Shown here: piece by piece, positions 33,668 to 42,682 of the stretch | How positions within the stretch are numbered: position 1 is the first letter of the stretch | Layout of the letters: each line of letters opens with the position of its first letter | Assembly: GCF_050971785.1 (NCBI RefSeq) | Contig: NZ_JBPCCU010000006.1 | Span: 248,001-312,000 of the forward strand | Origin: Actinomadura_E scrupuli | Lineage (GTDB): Bacteria > Actinomycetota > Actinomycetes > Streptosporangiales > Streptosporangiaceae | Direction: 5' to 3' | Length of the DNA: 64,000 bases | The notes under the pieces: generated by a model | Database searches by the model: none | What the model was told of the DNA's origin: nothing | Seen by the model: only the letters and a program-made list of their open reading frames with translations | Translations under genes and position numbers: made by a program

Positions 33668-34418
33668 TTACTGCGCCACCTCGCCGAGGAGTTCGGCGCC
33701 GTGGCACGCAGGCGGGCGTCGATGTCGTCGACGGTGAACATGACACGATGCAGGCCCAGCGTGTTGGGCGGAGGGTCCTCCGGCCCGGCACCGGACGGCG
33801 CGGGGGTGTGGTATTTGGTCAGTTCCAGTTTGCTGTGGCCGTTCGGGGTCCGCATCGGCGTCCGGAGCGACATCAGCCGGCGAGCCAGCGGCGGACGTCC
33901 AGGTTCGATCTCCGTGTCGGCCCGGCCGGGATCTTGGAAGTAGCTGACGTAGAACTCCTGCGCACCGCCCATCCGCGCGAAGACCTCGCTGGGCCGCGGC
34001 TCTCCACGTGGGGCGCGTACGGCACGCTCAGCAATCCGACCGCGCGGAAGATCTCAGGCCGGACGAGGGCGGAGTTCGCGGCGATGGTCGCACCCCAATC
34101 GTGGCCGACGACCACTGCCGTCCGCTCGCCCAAGGCGTGCACCACGGCGACGTTGTCCTCGACCAACTCCAGCATTCGGTACGCGGCCACGCGCTCCGGC
34201 TTGGAGGAGTGACCATAACCGCGAACGTCGACCGCGACGGCCCGGTAGCCCGCCATGGCCAGTACCGGCAGCTGACGGCGCCAGGAGTACCAGCACTCAG
34301 GGAAGCCGTGCACCAGCAGCACCAGCGGGCCGGAGCCCTGTTCCACCACGTGGATCCGGCCAGCGGACGACGAGACCAGACGATGCGTGACCTTCCCGGC
34401 CGCAGCAGCCTGAGACAT
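33668..34418 (-). pseudogene. Decayed epoxide-hydrolase-like gene fused to a VOC fragment
   Basis: From ATG 34418 the frame reads MSQAAAAGKVTHRLV...HVVEQGSGPLVLLVHGFPECWYSWRRQLPVLA...VVGHDWGATIAANSALVRPEIF (alpha/beta hydrolase, oxyanion HGFPE, nucleophile GHDWG). An extra base near 34005-34015 shifts the frame; the epoxide-hydrolase match continues as MGGAQEFYVSYFQDPGRADTEIEP. It then runs into a glyoxalase tail (RTPNGHSKLELTKYHTPAP...GLHRVMFTVDDIDARL), itself shifted before its TAA at 33668-33670. Neither enzyme can be intact. Confidence 0.8.
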
Positions 34419-34650
34419 CAAACCCCCCAAGTGTTCGATGCTGTACACAACGACTCTTGCGCCGATCATCCAGCGCGCACCGGAACAACCGCTAACCGCT
34501 TTGCCACTTCAGCAAACCCCTCTGGGGCGGCGCGCGTAACCTTGCAACCATCTGTCTGCTTGGAACCCAACTCACGGACATCATTTGGGGCGTATGACAC
34601 AGACGTTTGCCTAGCTCCATGCTACGAAGGCTAGGGGACAGACGAGGAAG
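34419..34650. other. Divergent intergenic region at the edge of a lower-GC island
   Basis: 232 bases; GC content drops from here to about 40.2 kb. Presumably carries the promoter of the CRP-cyclase gene. No gene seen. Confidence 0.35.
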
Positions 34651-36078
34651 ATGACGGGATCTGTAATGGCCGTGAACTTCTGGCAGTCTTTGACCATTGA
34701 GGAACAGTGGCAGTTGGCCGACTTGGCCGAACTCGACGCACTTAGCGCGGGGGCAATTCTGTGCTTGCAAGGTACGCCCGCAAGTCAGGTCATCATCATC
34801 CGGTCTGGATGGGCGAAGGTCTGTGTCGAAATGACGGGACGGGAGCGGATCTTGGCGATCCGCGGACCCGGTGACCTCATCGGCGAACGCGCGGTCCTGC
34901 TCGTCCGTTCACGATCAGCAACCGTCGTCGCGCTCGACACCGTATCGATCCTACGACTGGAGGCCGCAGCCTTCGAGAGATTTCTCAACGCGTATAGTCG
35001 TGTCCCAGTAGTGCTGGAGCGGCAGATCTATGGTCGTCTGACCGAAGGCCAGCGGCGACGGCCCAACGACGGCACGGGTTCCGTGGAACGGCAGCTGGCC
35101 ATGATGATAATTGAGCTCGCAGAGGCACAGGGAATCCCTGAAAGGCAAGCGACGCTTTCGTTGCCCATTACAAACCGAGAGGTCGCCGACTGGGTGGATG
35201 CTCCCTATTCCACCACCTCAGAGATACTTGGCTCCTGGAGAGAAAACAACGTAATCATTAACGAAACTCCGTCGAACCTCATAACGGTCACTAACTTCGC
35301 CGAACTAGAGATGATTCGTGACCGGACCCATCGGGGCGATCAGGTAGCAAAGGCTAATTCAACCGGCCCATGGAACGGCCAGAATTGCTCGATATTCTAC
35401 ACCGACATCGCCTCCTTCAGCGGGGGGCAACGCGACGACGAGGACAGGCGACTCGTGCGTCGGGTGATGTACGACCTGGTAAAGGAGGCTTTCGAAGAGT
35501 CTGAAGTGTCCTGGTCTCAAATATACTGGGAGGACCGCGGGGACGGTGTGCTCGCTGTTGTTCCTCCCCAGGTGCCAACCTTCCGTCTAGTCGATCCGTT
35601 ACTCACCCGGCTAGCTGCGAAGCTCCGGCGTCACAACCGGCAGGCAAGCGCCGCGGTCCGCATTCAGCTGCGAATCGCGCTCCACGTTGGCCCGGTCGTG
35701 TCCGATCCCGAGGGGGTCTCCGGTGAAGCAATCATTCACACGGCCAGGCTTCTGGACGCGCCGGCTCTCAAGGATCGGCTCGTCAGCTCCGACGCCGATC
35801 TCGGCTTTATCGCCTCCCAGTTCGTCTATGACACGGTGGTCAAGCATAGCCCGGGCCAGGTCGATCCCAAGGATTTTCAGTGGGTCATGGTACAGGTGAA
35901 AGAGGCCAAGCTCAGGGCTTGGCTATCGCTTTTCGGCGCCATCCGTGGAGCAATCTCTCCAAGAGAGTTCACGGCCAATCGTCGTGGAGATGCTGCGCAG
36001 AGTCGTACATCCTTCGGCGGCGATGTGAACGTCCAGGGTGATCTGGTCATGGGAAACAAGATCGAATATCGAAACTAG
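34651..36078 (+). CDS. CRP-like cNMP-binding/HTH protein fused to a class III nucleotidyl-cyclase-like domain
   Basis: 475 residues from ATG 34651. Residues ~10-125: cyclic-nucleotide-binding barrel (GPGDLIGERAVLLVRSRSATVVAL). Residues ~144-215: CRP winged helix (LPITNREVADWVDAPYSTTSEILGSWRENNVI). Residues ~245-415: cyclase fold with metal Asp252 (IFYTDIASFS) and Asp298 (EDRGDGVLAVV), and Arg366 in IIHTARLLDAP. The substrate-selecting Lys before the second Asp is absent (E294-D295), and the Asn of the NxxxR pair is Ile. The last 20 residues (456-475) contain VQGDLVMGNKI, matching the N-terminus of the STAND protein at 37243-39969. Likely a nucleotide-signal sensor/producer; catalytic activity unproven. 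Lower GC than neighbours. Confidence 0.85.
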   Translation: MTGSVMAVNFWQSLTIEEQWQLADLAELDALSAGAILCLQGTPASQVIIIRSGWAKVCVEMTGRERILAIRGPGDLIGERAVLLVRSRSATVVALDTVSILRLEAAAFERFLNAYSRVPVVLERQIYGRLTEGQRRRPNDGTGSVERQLAMMIIELAEAQGIPERQATLSLPITNREVADWVDAPYSTTSEILGSWRENNVIINETPSNLITVTNFAELEMIRDRTHRGDQVAKANSTGPWNGQNCSIFYTDIASFSGGQRDDEDRRLVRRVMYDLVKEAFEESEVSWSQIYWEDRGDGVLAVVPPQVPTFRLVDPLLTRLAAKLRRHNRQASAAVRIQLRIALHVGPVVSDPEGVSGEAIIHTARLLDAPALKDRLVSSDADLGFIASQFVYDTVVKHSPGQVDPKDFQWVMVQVKEAKLRAWLSLFGAIRGAISPREFTANRRGDAAQSRTSFGGDVNVQGDLVMGNKIEYRN

Positions 36079-36093
36079 TAGGCGGCCTCCAGA

Positions 36094-37050
36094 TCAGCGC
36101 ACCGTGACGGAGTTTGGCGTGTTGGTGACGTTTTGGAGGAGAGCGGCCCACTTATCTGGAGACCTGCTCACAGCCAAGTTCCGCGTTGCTGCGAAGCGGA
36201 TCATCCAGGCGACCGAATTTTCGTCGAACTCGGCATCAGATTCGTCACGGTAGGCGCAGAGGAAGCGACTGGCCACTTCAATCCAGCGCCCAGGTGCCTG
36301 ACGGTGCGCGAGGTTTAGAGCCCCCACGACGGCATCGTAGAGGTGGTAATCCCAGCGCGCACGGTCCCAGTCGATGACCGCCGCGACTTTTCCGTTCTGC
36401 ACCAGAACATTTTCGGGACGCACGTCCTGATGGATTAGACCTACTGGGCCGAGATTAAGGTCCAGACGCTCTCGCTCAAGCCGCTGCAATCCGCGCCGAA
36501 CCATCGCGATATAGGTGCCACTGAGGTGCCGTTCTTCCATGCCCCTGAGAAGTTCCGCTGATCGGTCCAGGACAGTCAAAAGGGGCCAGTCGTAGGATGT
36601 AACAACCTCGGGCGACGACTCCAGCCCACCTTCGAAGAGTGTAGTCGCACGATGTATCTTTGCGAGCCAGACAGCCACATCGTCGATCAAATCCTGCGAC
36701 GACCAGTCGGGAATTGGAACATGTTCAATGAACTTCCGGACGAACCAATAATGCGTCCGCCATTCGACCCATGGAGCATCTTGGGCCTGGCTAGTTGGCG
36801 CGACAGCAGGGTGGACGACCTTCAGGCCTGCATTGTGCAGACGCTGGGTGATATTGAACTGATGCTGGAAGGGAACCCGGCCAGTTTCCTTTCGCACCCG
36901 CGACATAACGTACTTTTGCCCACCATAGTTGTAGGTAATATGGAGGCTATAGCACTGTCGGGGTTTTGTCTGTAGTTGCGGGATACGATGCCCATAGTGT
37001 CGTGTCGCAATCCAACGCCACGCTACCGAGCGAGCACGAGACTGAGCCAA
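36094..37050 (-). CDS. APH-family phosphotransferase (small-molecule kinase)
   Basis: About 318 residues from TTG 37050 (AAGGA 6 bases upstream); the frame extends to 37197, and the true start is uncertain. Kinase-fold signs: CYSLHITYNYGGQKYVMSRVRKETGR (nucleotide lobe), RTHYWFVRKFIEHVP, catalytic GLIHQDVRPENVL (HxDxxxxN) and VAAVIDWDRARWDYHLYDAVVGALN (metal IDWD). Same strand as the STAND gene, which ends 192 bases upstream, so probably one transcript. It converges on the CRP-cyclase gene with only 15 bases between stops. A substrate other than an antibiotic is likely in this setting (inference). Confidence 0.75.
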   Translation of the reverse strand: MAQSRARSVAWRWIATRHYGHRIPQLQTKPRQCYSLHITYNYGGQKYVMSRVRKETGRVPFQHQFNITQRLHNAGLKVVHPAVAPTSQAQDAPWVEWRTHYWFVRKFIEHVPIPDWSSQDLIDDVAVWLAKIHRATTLFEGGLESSPEVVTSYDWPLLTVLDRSAELLRGMEERHLSGTYIAMVRRGLQRLERERLDLNLGPVGLIHQDVRPENVLVQNGKVAAVIDWDRARWDYHLYDAVVGALNLAHRQAPGRWIEVASRFLCAYRDESDAEFDENSVAWMIRFAATRNLAVSRSPDKWAALLQNVTNTPNSVTVR

Positions 37051-37242
37051 TCGACGTCCTTGATGACGAGGTGGGTGACGGCAACTGACGACACCTCCTT
37101 CCGATCTGGGCAGAGCCGAGAACGTCGAGAGCGTATCGATGAGCCCTCTGCGAAAGATGTGACGCGTGGTATGCAGAGTGGCCCGTGGGTCAATCACACC
37201 ACAGGCTCGTACGCCGCCATGCCAACTCTGGGTAACACGAGC

Positions 37243-39969
37243 TCAAGAAGATCCGGGCGCAGGTCGATGATCATGCAAAGTCGACAACAGCCTGCGCGTC
37301 TCGGCCTCACCCTCTCGGTTCCCGCTCTCCTGCTGCAAGGCCAAGGCTTGCTCGAGGTGCTCCAAAGACTCCTTCAGAAGCCCCACGTCCGCTGCAATCT
37401 CCCCCATCGCGCGCAGTGTCACTGCCAACCCGTAGCTGTCCCCCACGTCGTGGGCGATGGCTAGGGCTCGCTGGGCCGTCCGGTACGCCTTATCCAGTTG
37501 CCCTTTGTCGTGGTAGACCTTACAGAGCAGGTCGAGCGAGCTGGCCTCGCCATGCCGATCGCCGATCTGCAAACGAATTCGCAACGATTGGACGCCCTGC
37601 TCTCGCGCCATCGACAATTTTCCGAGCTTACGGGAAATCAGGCCAAGCGCGTTGATCGCGGTGGCCTCACCATGCCGGTTCCCGATGGAGCGGCTGATTT
37701 CCAGAGAACGTTCGGCATCTTTTTGTGCCTGATGGTAGGCCTCTTTTCGGCGATAACTCCGCGACAAGCTCTCCAGCGCCTCCGCCTCGCCGTGCCGATC
37801 TCCGAGCTCCTGGAGGACGTCCAATGACTCAAGCCCAACCCGTACCGCCTCGTCGTATCGGCCGAGTCGACGCAGAATAATCGATAGATAGATAAGTGCA
37901 TGGCCCTCGCCGTGACGGTCCGCAATGGACCGTCTTATAGTAAGGGCATATTGAACATATTCGCGAGCTTTTAGATGCTGTCCAGTCCTCATGTGAAGAA
38001 AGCCAAGATAGGCAAGGGTCTCGCCCTCTCCATGACGGTCTCCGAGGTCCTCCCTGATCTTGAGCGCGCGCTTGGCGTAGTCGAGTGCCTTTCGGGCTTG
38101 CCCCCATCCATGATAGATACGTGCGATGTTGTCGAGCGTCTCTGCTTCACCACGCTGATCGCCGATGTCTTGGCGGATGACAAGGGCCCCCTCGGCGCGT
38201 TCGAACGCTTCCCGATATTGACTCAGTCCCTGATGTCCGCGGGCCATCGTGTCCAAGGCGGTTGCCTCGCCATGCTGTTCCCCGATACCCCGCAGGATCG
38301 CGAGCGCCTGGCCGGCGAAGGACAGTGCTTCCTTGTAGTTACTGAGCGACAAGTGGATGCGGGCCATATTGTCGAGTGTCGCTGCGGTGCCGTAGCGATC
38401 TCCGACCTGCTGGCTCAGTTCGTACGCTCTTTGATCCTCTGAGAAGGCTTTATTAAACTCCCCGAGCTCCCGGTATACTACCGCCATATGGTGTCGCATG
38501 AAGAACTGCGCAGGCAGATGATATCTTCGTTTGGCTGCTTCGAGACCCAACCGGTGTACGGCAACATTCTCATGACAATATCGGCGCAATTCGAAGAAGT
38601 CGTATACCGCGTCCGCCAGCTCCCACGTCAGTTGATCCCACTGCAGATGCGAAATCTGGCCGATGACCTCCACCAAGTTGAGGTACTCCTGCGCGAACCA
38701 GTCCATGTGGCGATGCCGTTCCGGCGGTGCGACGTGCACAGGAGGAACCGTCAGCTCCTGGCCGATTGTACGTCGATAGCGATCCAGGAACCGTCCGGCT
38801 TGCTGGGCCCTCGTGAGATACCAGGTTGCGAGGCGCTGCACTGCAGACTCCCGAACCAGTTGGTCATCTTCGGCCTCCGCCCTGCCGCGCGCGTACTCTC
38901 GGAGCAGCTCGTGAAGCTGGTAACGATCGTGCGAGATAGCCTGGACGAGATTTGCCGCTTCCAGCCGGCTTAGGATGCGTCGCGCGGCCTCAGGAGTGAC
39001 GGCGAGCAATGCCCCGGTGGCCTGAGGAGTAAAACTAGGCCCCTCAATGAGCCCGAACAATCTGAACGCTAGCTGGAGTTCACTATTGAGCCCCCGGTAG
39101 GAAAGGCTAAAGGCAGCTCCGACCGCCTCGTCTAGCTCCGGCCCAAGGGCCAGGTTAGATAGGCGGTCTCCCCCGTCAAGTACGCGCACCGCGTCGGCCA
39201 CGGTCTGTTGAGGCCGGGTTGCGAGGTTTGCTGCCGCCACGCTAAGAGCCAGTGGTAGCCGGGCGCACATATTCACTAGTTCTGCCGCCGCCTCAGGCTC
39301 AGCCTCAGTCCGTTCGATGCCTGCCACGGCCCGCACGAGATCCAACGCCTCCGATGTGGGCAACAGGTCCAGCGCTAAGGTGCGAGCACGATCGCGAGCC
39401 ACGAGCCCGGCCAGATCGTTGCGCGCCGTGACGATGACCACACATGTGGGACTGCCAGGTAAGAGGGGATGCACCTGCTGTGCACCCACGGCGTTGTCGA
39501 GCACGATCAGCAGCCTCTTTCTGGCCAATTGTGACCGATAGAGAGCGGCTAGTTCGTCCTCGTCTGCTGGAATCCGACCGGCGGGCACGCCCAGTGAACG
39601 AAGGGCCTGACTCAATGCCTCACGCGGCGATAGTGCGGCCTTGTCAGAGAAGCCTCGAAGATCGATGAAGATATGGCCATCCGGAAACTCTGTCGAGACC
39701 AGATGAGCCCAGTGAACGGCCAAGGCTGTTTTCCCGATCCCCGGCATGCCTGTGATCGCGATGATCAGAGGAGAAAGCTCACGTTCGTTTTCCTTGGTCA
39801 GTGCATCGAGCCTAGCCAGAACATCAGCACGCCCAGTGAAGCCGTGAATGTCGAGAGGGAGTTGACGAGGTGGCTCGGGGAGCTGTTCGTTGGCGAGACG
39901 GTTGTGGACGATCTTGTCGCCGGCGACGGCGTCGCCCCCGACTCTCGCCTCGCCCGGAAAGGCCGTCAC
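37243..39969 (-). CDS. NB-ARC/STAND NTPase with TPR array and N-terminal GD-V-GDKI motif
   Basis: 908 residues from GTG 39969. N-terminus ARVGGDAVAGDKIVHN (residues 8-23) is a short motif before the NTPase. NB-ARC: GFTGRADVLARLDAL, Walker A ITGMPGIGKTAL (~72-83), Walker B RLLIVLDNA, TARNDLAGLV, and the GLPL equivalent CARLPLALSVAA. A winged-helix region (LQLAFRLFGLIEGPSFTPQATGALL) and ~10 TPR units of ~40 residues follow, with a recurring GDRHGEAxxL (for example 610-860), giving near-periodic DNA of ~120 bases. No DNA-binding or catalytic effector domain. By analogy with bacterial NLR-like proteins, it senses via TPRs and signals via the N-terminal motif (inference). Confidence 0.88.
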   Translation of the reverse strand: MTAFPGEARVGGDAVAGDKIVHNRLANEQLPEPPRQLPLDIHGFTGRADVLARLDALTKENERELSPLIIAITGMPGIGKTALAVHWAHLVSTEFPDGHIFIDLRGFSDKAALSPREALSQALRSLGVPAGRIPADEDELAALYRSQLARKRLLIVLDNAVGAQQVHPLLPGSPTCVVIVTARNDLAGLVARDRARTLALDLLPTSEALDLVRAVAGIERTEAEPEAAAELVNMCARLPLALSVAAANLATRPQQTVADAVRVLDGGDRLSNLALGPELDEAVGAAFSLSYRGLNSELQLAFRLFGLIEGPSFTPQATGALLAVTPEAARRILSRLEAANLVQAISHDRYQLHELLREYARGRAEAEDDQLVRESAVQRLATWYLTRAQQAGRFLDRYRRTIGQELTVPPVHVAPPERHRHMDWFAQEYLNLVEVIGQISHLQWDQLTWELADAVYDFFELRRYCHENVAVHRLGLEAAKRRYHLPAQFFMRHHMAVVYRELGEFNKAFSEDQRAYELSQQVGDRYGTAATLDNMARIHLSLSNYKEALSFAGQALAILRGIGEQHGEATALDTMARGHQGLSQYREAFERAEGALVIRQDIGDQRGEAETLDNIARIYHGWGQARKALDYAKRALKIREDLGDRHGEGETLAYLGFLHMRTGQHLKAREYVQYALTIRRSIADRHGEGHALIYLSIILRRLGRYDEAVRVGLESLDVLQELGDRHGEAEALESLSRSYRRKEAYHQAQKDAERSLEISRSIGNRHGEATAINALGLISRKLGKLSMAREQGVQSLRIRLQIGDRHGEASSLDLLCKVYHDKGQLDKAYRTAQRALAIAHDVGDSYGLAVTLRAMGEIAADVGLLKESLEHLEQALALQQESGNREGEAETRRLLSTLHDHRPAPGSS

Positions 39970-40376
39970 ATCAGTCCCTCTTGTTCAGATTCTCCCTCAC
40001 ATAAGGTTAATAGGTCGCCCGCGTGGTGAACGTGCAATACGACACAGAGGCCATATTTCGGACAGGGATGTAATCTTGGCATGCCAACGCAATCTTCTTC
40101 GATTGTATAGATGTCAGGTAACACAGCTGAGTCTGCAGGAGGAGCAGGCACCTGTACTGGCAGCAGGGCGCGAACAGTAACGACACCGTGATTGTTTGCC
40201 TCAGTACCGATGTCCGGTCATCGGCAAGAGGGTGTGCCTCCCGGCCTTGCGACGGGTCCCCGGTTCCACCGCCCGCTGATACGGGAAGGCACGGCACGGC
40301 GGTCTCGTGGCGCTGTGACGTTCTGTCACAGGTCAGCGTCCGGCAGGCGAGCCCCGTCACGGTTAACAGCACCGCG
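39970..40376. other. Intergenic region upstream of STAND gene
   Basis: 407 bases; the half next to the STAND gene is AT-rich (promoter likely), the rest returns to high GC. No supportable gene. Confidence 0.35.
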
Positions 40377-41777
40377 TCATGGTGAGCGCGGCGGCGGGTC
40401 TCTGCGCGCTCCTTTCAGATGCCTATGTTCACAGGGAATGGCGTCCCGCGTTCGACGGGAGTGACGCCAACAGCCCAGCGGTAGGGGTTCCCGTACGGTC
40501 GGCAGGTTCATGAGCTGGTTGTACGCCTCGGATCGGGTGAGGGTGGGCGGCAGTCCCGTCACCGCGTTCGCCGAGTCCGGCGTGAGCTGGATCCGGCCGT
40601 CGGCGCTGACCTCGATCGTGTCCTGCGGCCGGGTGGAGAAAGTGACGACCGCGATCCGTCCGCGGTGGCGGGTGGGGAGGTCATGGAGCACGTCGCGATC
40701 GTCGGAGAATTTGATGAGCAACCGGCGTGGTCCGGTGGTCTGCAGGTACGCCTTGGCCTGGAGGAGGTCCTCGGTGAGTACGAGGCCGGGGATCCGTTCT
40801 TCTACGAGGTCGCCGGTGTCGATGCCGAGCAGGTGCCAGGCATCGAGGCGAGACATCACCACCTGAGCGGAGTTCGGCCGCCGGTGGGTGAGCATGGTTA
40901 TGACGAGGCCCCGGGCAGCCGACGCGGCGCCCGCTCCACTGAGAGCGAGGCCGCCCACGGCGAACGGGTCCAGGCCCTGCGGCACCGTCGCAGCGCGCGG
41001 GACCGCAGTTGGGGCCGGGGCTGGGCGTACGACTCGTACTGCGCGGAGGAGGGCGATCGACCGGATCGTTGCGAACAGAGACGCGAGGCGGCGTCGGCCC
41101 GCGGCGGCGGCCACGACAGACGTGGCCAGGAGGATCAATGGGAGCGCACTTCGGCGTACCCATCGTGATGGCCGGCTGAACCGGACGAGACCGCTCGGCC
41201 GATGCCGGTCGGCAGTAGCCGAGGACGTCTGGTCGACTGGCCGCAGAGGAAAGGATCGCGAAGCAACGGGCCGCGGAGTGAAGGACGGTTGCGCGGAGCC
41301 GGTGATGGAGGGCGCCGTCGAAGGCCGCGGGTTCTTCGTGGCCGGTGAGACTGCAGCCGATGCGGAAGCGGTGTGCCGGGCTCCGCTGCCGGGTGGATGA
41401 CCATGGTGGAGTTCCGGCCGGTGGTGATGACCCGCCGTATGGTGTCTGACCTGGGCCGGGCGCGATCTTGGCCGATGCTGTCTGGGTCTACGTACCCACG
41501 CTGACCGCGCGGGTTGCTGCAAGGCCTGGTGCCACACCTTTGCCCAGTCGAAGGGCTTACCGGTCTGGATACTGCGGGCCACTTCGTTGCTGATCTCGCG
41601 CTGCATCTGCCCGGGGTCGAAGTACTGCCCACCTGTCGGCCCGGGTTTCGGTCTGGGTCTGCCAGCGACGAGCCCGTCTCTGACCTGGGCGGCGACCTCG
41701 TGCGAAGGGATCGCGGCCAATGCGATGATCGCAGCTGCCAGCCCGGAACCGGTGCGGACGGAGAGCCGATCGATCAT
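40377..41777 (-). CDS. Membrane protein of unknown function (downstream partner)
   Basis: 466 residues; its start overlaps the end of the 41774-42619 gene by four bases. N-terminal hydrophobic segment (GSGLAAAIIALAAIPSHEVAAQ), a His/Pro/Arg-rich linker (~90-200), then hydrophobic helices (ALPLILLATSVVAAAA, GGLALSGAGAASAARGLVI), and a soluble C-terminal region (NSAQVVMSRLDAWHLLGIDTGDLVEERIPGLVLTEDLLQAKAYLQTTGPRRLLIKFSDDRDVLHDLPTRHRGRIAVVTFST). The last ~40 residues are basic. No family recognised. The long frame and GC codon pattern support coding. Confidence 0.65.
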   Translation of the reverse strand: MIDRLSVRTGSGLAAAIIALAAIPSHEVAAQVRDGLVAGRPRPKPGPTGGQYFDPGQMQREISNEVARSIQTGKPFDWAKVWHQALQQPARSAWVRRPRQHRPRSRPAQVRHHTAGHHHRPELHHGHPPGSGARHTASASAAVSPATKNPRPSTAPSITGSAQPSFTPRPVASRSFPLRPVDQTSSATADRHRPSGLVRFSRPSRWVRRSALPLILLATSVVAAAAGRRRLASLFATIRSIALLRAVRVVRPAPAPTAVPRAATVPQGLDPFAVGGLALSGAGAASAARGLVITMLTHRRPNSAQVVMSRLDAWHLLGIDTGDLVEERIPGLVLTEDLLQAKAYLQTTGPRRLLIKFSDDRDVLHDLPTRHRGRIAVVTFSTRPQDTIEVSADGRIQLTPDSANAVTGLPPTLTRSEAYNQLMNLPTVREPLPLGCWRHSRRTRDAIPCEHRHLKGARRDPPPRSP

Positions 41778-42619
41778 CGGCTCGCCCTGGCCGTGGAGGC
41801 GTGCGCGTGCAGCCGGGCCAGCGCTTGGGCCGAGGTGAGCGCCGCGGTGACGCCGTACATCGCAGAGGTGCTGCCGGGTCCGCGATCTTCTGTGGCATCC
41901 GAGATGGTGTGAGCTCTTCGGTCACCGTGTATGCCGTTGAGCGTTCCGGTGGCGTCGATGACGTAGGTGGGCCCCTGCCGCCATTCGCCGAACATCACAC
42001 CCACCAGCCCAGGCACCCGGCGCAGCAGAGGTAGGACGACATCGTCGTCATGTCCGGGAGTGGCGATCCAGTACGTCACCGGTTGCTCGCCACCAGCCGG
42101 TGATCCGACGTCGGGGTTGGCTTGGGCGGCCTCGCCCACGAGCAGTTGGAGTTCGAGTTGCTCGATGGCGTCCTCGAGCAACTCGCTGACGTGCAACCGG
42201 GGGCCGAGAGCACGTTCCAGCCTCTGGTCGAAGGCGCCTTCGAAGAGCCGGTTGAGCTCGTTGCGGCTGATCACGACCGTGCTGGTACCGGTGGTGGTGA
42301 GCACCTCGACCAGCAGAGAGCGCACGTACGCGTTCGCGCCCGGGCCGACGACCCCGATCCCCGCCGGTGCGTGCAAGGGCTTCAAGGACGAGGCGATGCC
42401 GTACGGTTTCGCGCCCGCGCTCGTACCTTTGATGCGCGGAGCGGGCGCGACGATGTGCGGCAGGTGTGGAGTGAGCCGAAGGGCGATCTCGCGGAGGAGC
42501 CAGGTGATCAGCACCACGACGCCTGCCGTCGCCCAGGCAGGTACGAGCGTCGAGGTCACCTCCCGTCGCACCTGCTCGGATCTCTGGTCGCGGCGCGACC
42601 CGTGTGACGTTGCCTTCAT
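41774..42619 (-). CDS. Single-span membrane protein of unknown function (upstream partner)
   Basis: 281 residues from ATG 42619. A basic N-terminus (MKATSHGSRRDQRSEQVRREVTS) precedes one membrane segment (AWATAGVVVLITWLLREIAL). The remaining ~230 residues are a soluble domain: GIGVVGPGANAYVRSLLVEVLTTTGTSTVVISRNELNRLFEGAF ... VTYWIATPGHDDDVVLPLLRRVPGLVGVMFGEWRQGPTYVIDATGTLNGI. The downstream protein has a comparable LxEDLLQAK/KFSDD segment, suggesting related soluble domains. It is divergent from a LuxR-type regulator, which may control the pair. Confidence 0.65.
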   Translation of the reverse strand: MKATSHGSRRDQRSEQVRREVTSTLVPAWATAGVVVLITWLLREIALRLTPHLPHIVAPAPRIKGTSAGAKPYGIASSLKPLHAPAGIGVVGPGANAYVRSLLVEVLTTTGTSTVVISRNELNRLFEGAFDQRLERALGPRLHVSELLEDAIEQLELQLLVGEAAQANPDVGSPAGGEQPVTYWIATPGHDDDVVLPLLRRVPGLVGVMFGEWRQGPTYVIDATGTLNGIHGDRRAHTISDATEDRGPGSTSAMYGVTAALTSAQALARLHAHASTARASR

Positions 42620-42682
42620 CGTTACCCCCGGTGTGTGAAGCCGGGGATCATCACAGCGGGTAATCGGCAGTGGGGAAACGAA

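Noticed and set aside
34651..36078. Assignment as a canonical Pycsar system
   Set aside because: The cyclase is fused to CRP domains and there is no adjacent PycTM/PycTIR-type effector; only a distant parallel can be claimed.
37300..38500. CRISPR or tandem DNA repeat
   Set aside because: The ~120-base periodicity is explained by TPR units encoding GDRHGEA repeats; copies are diverged and coding.
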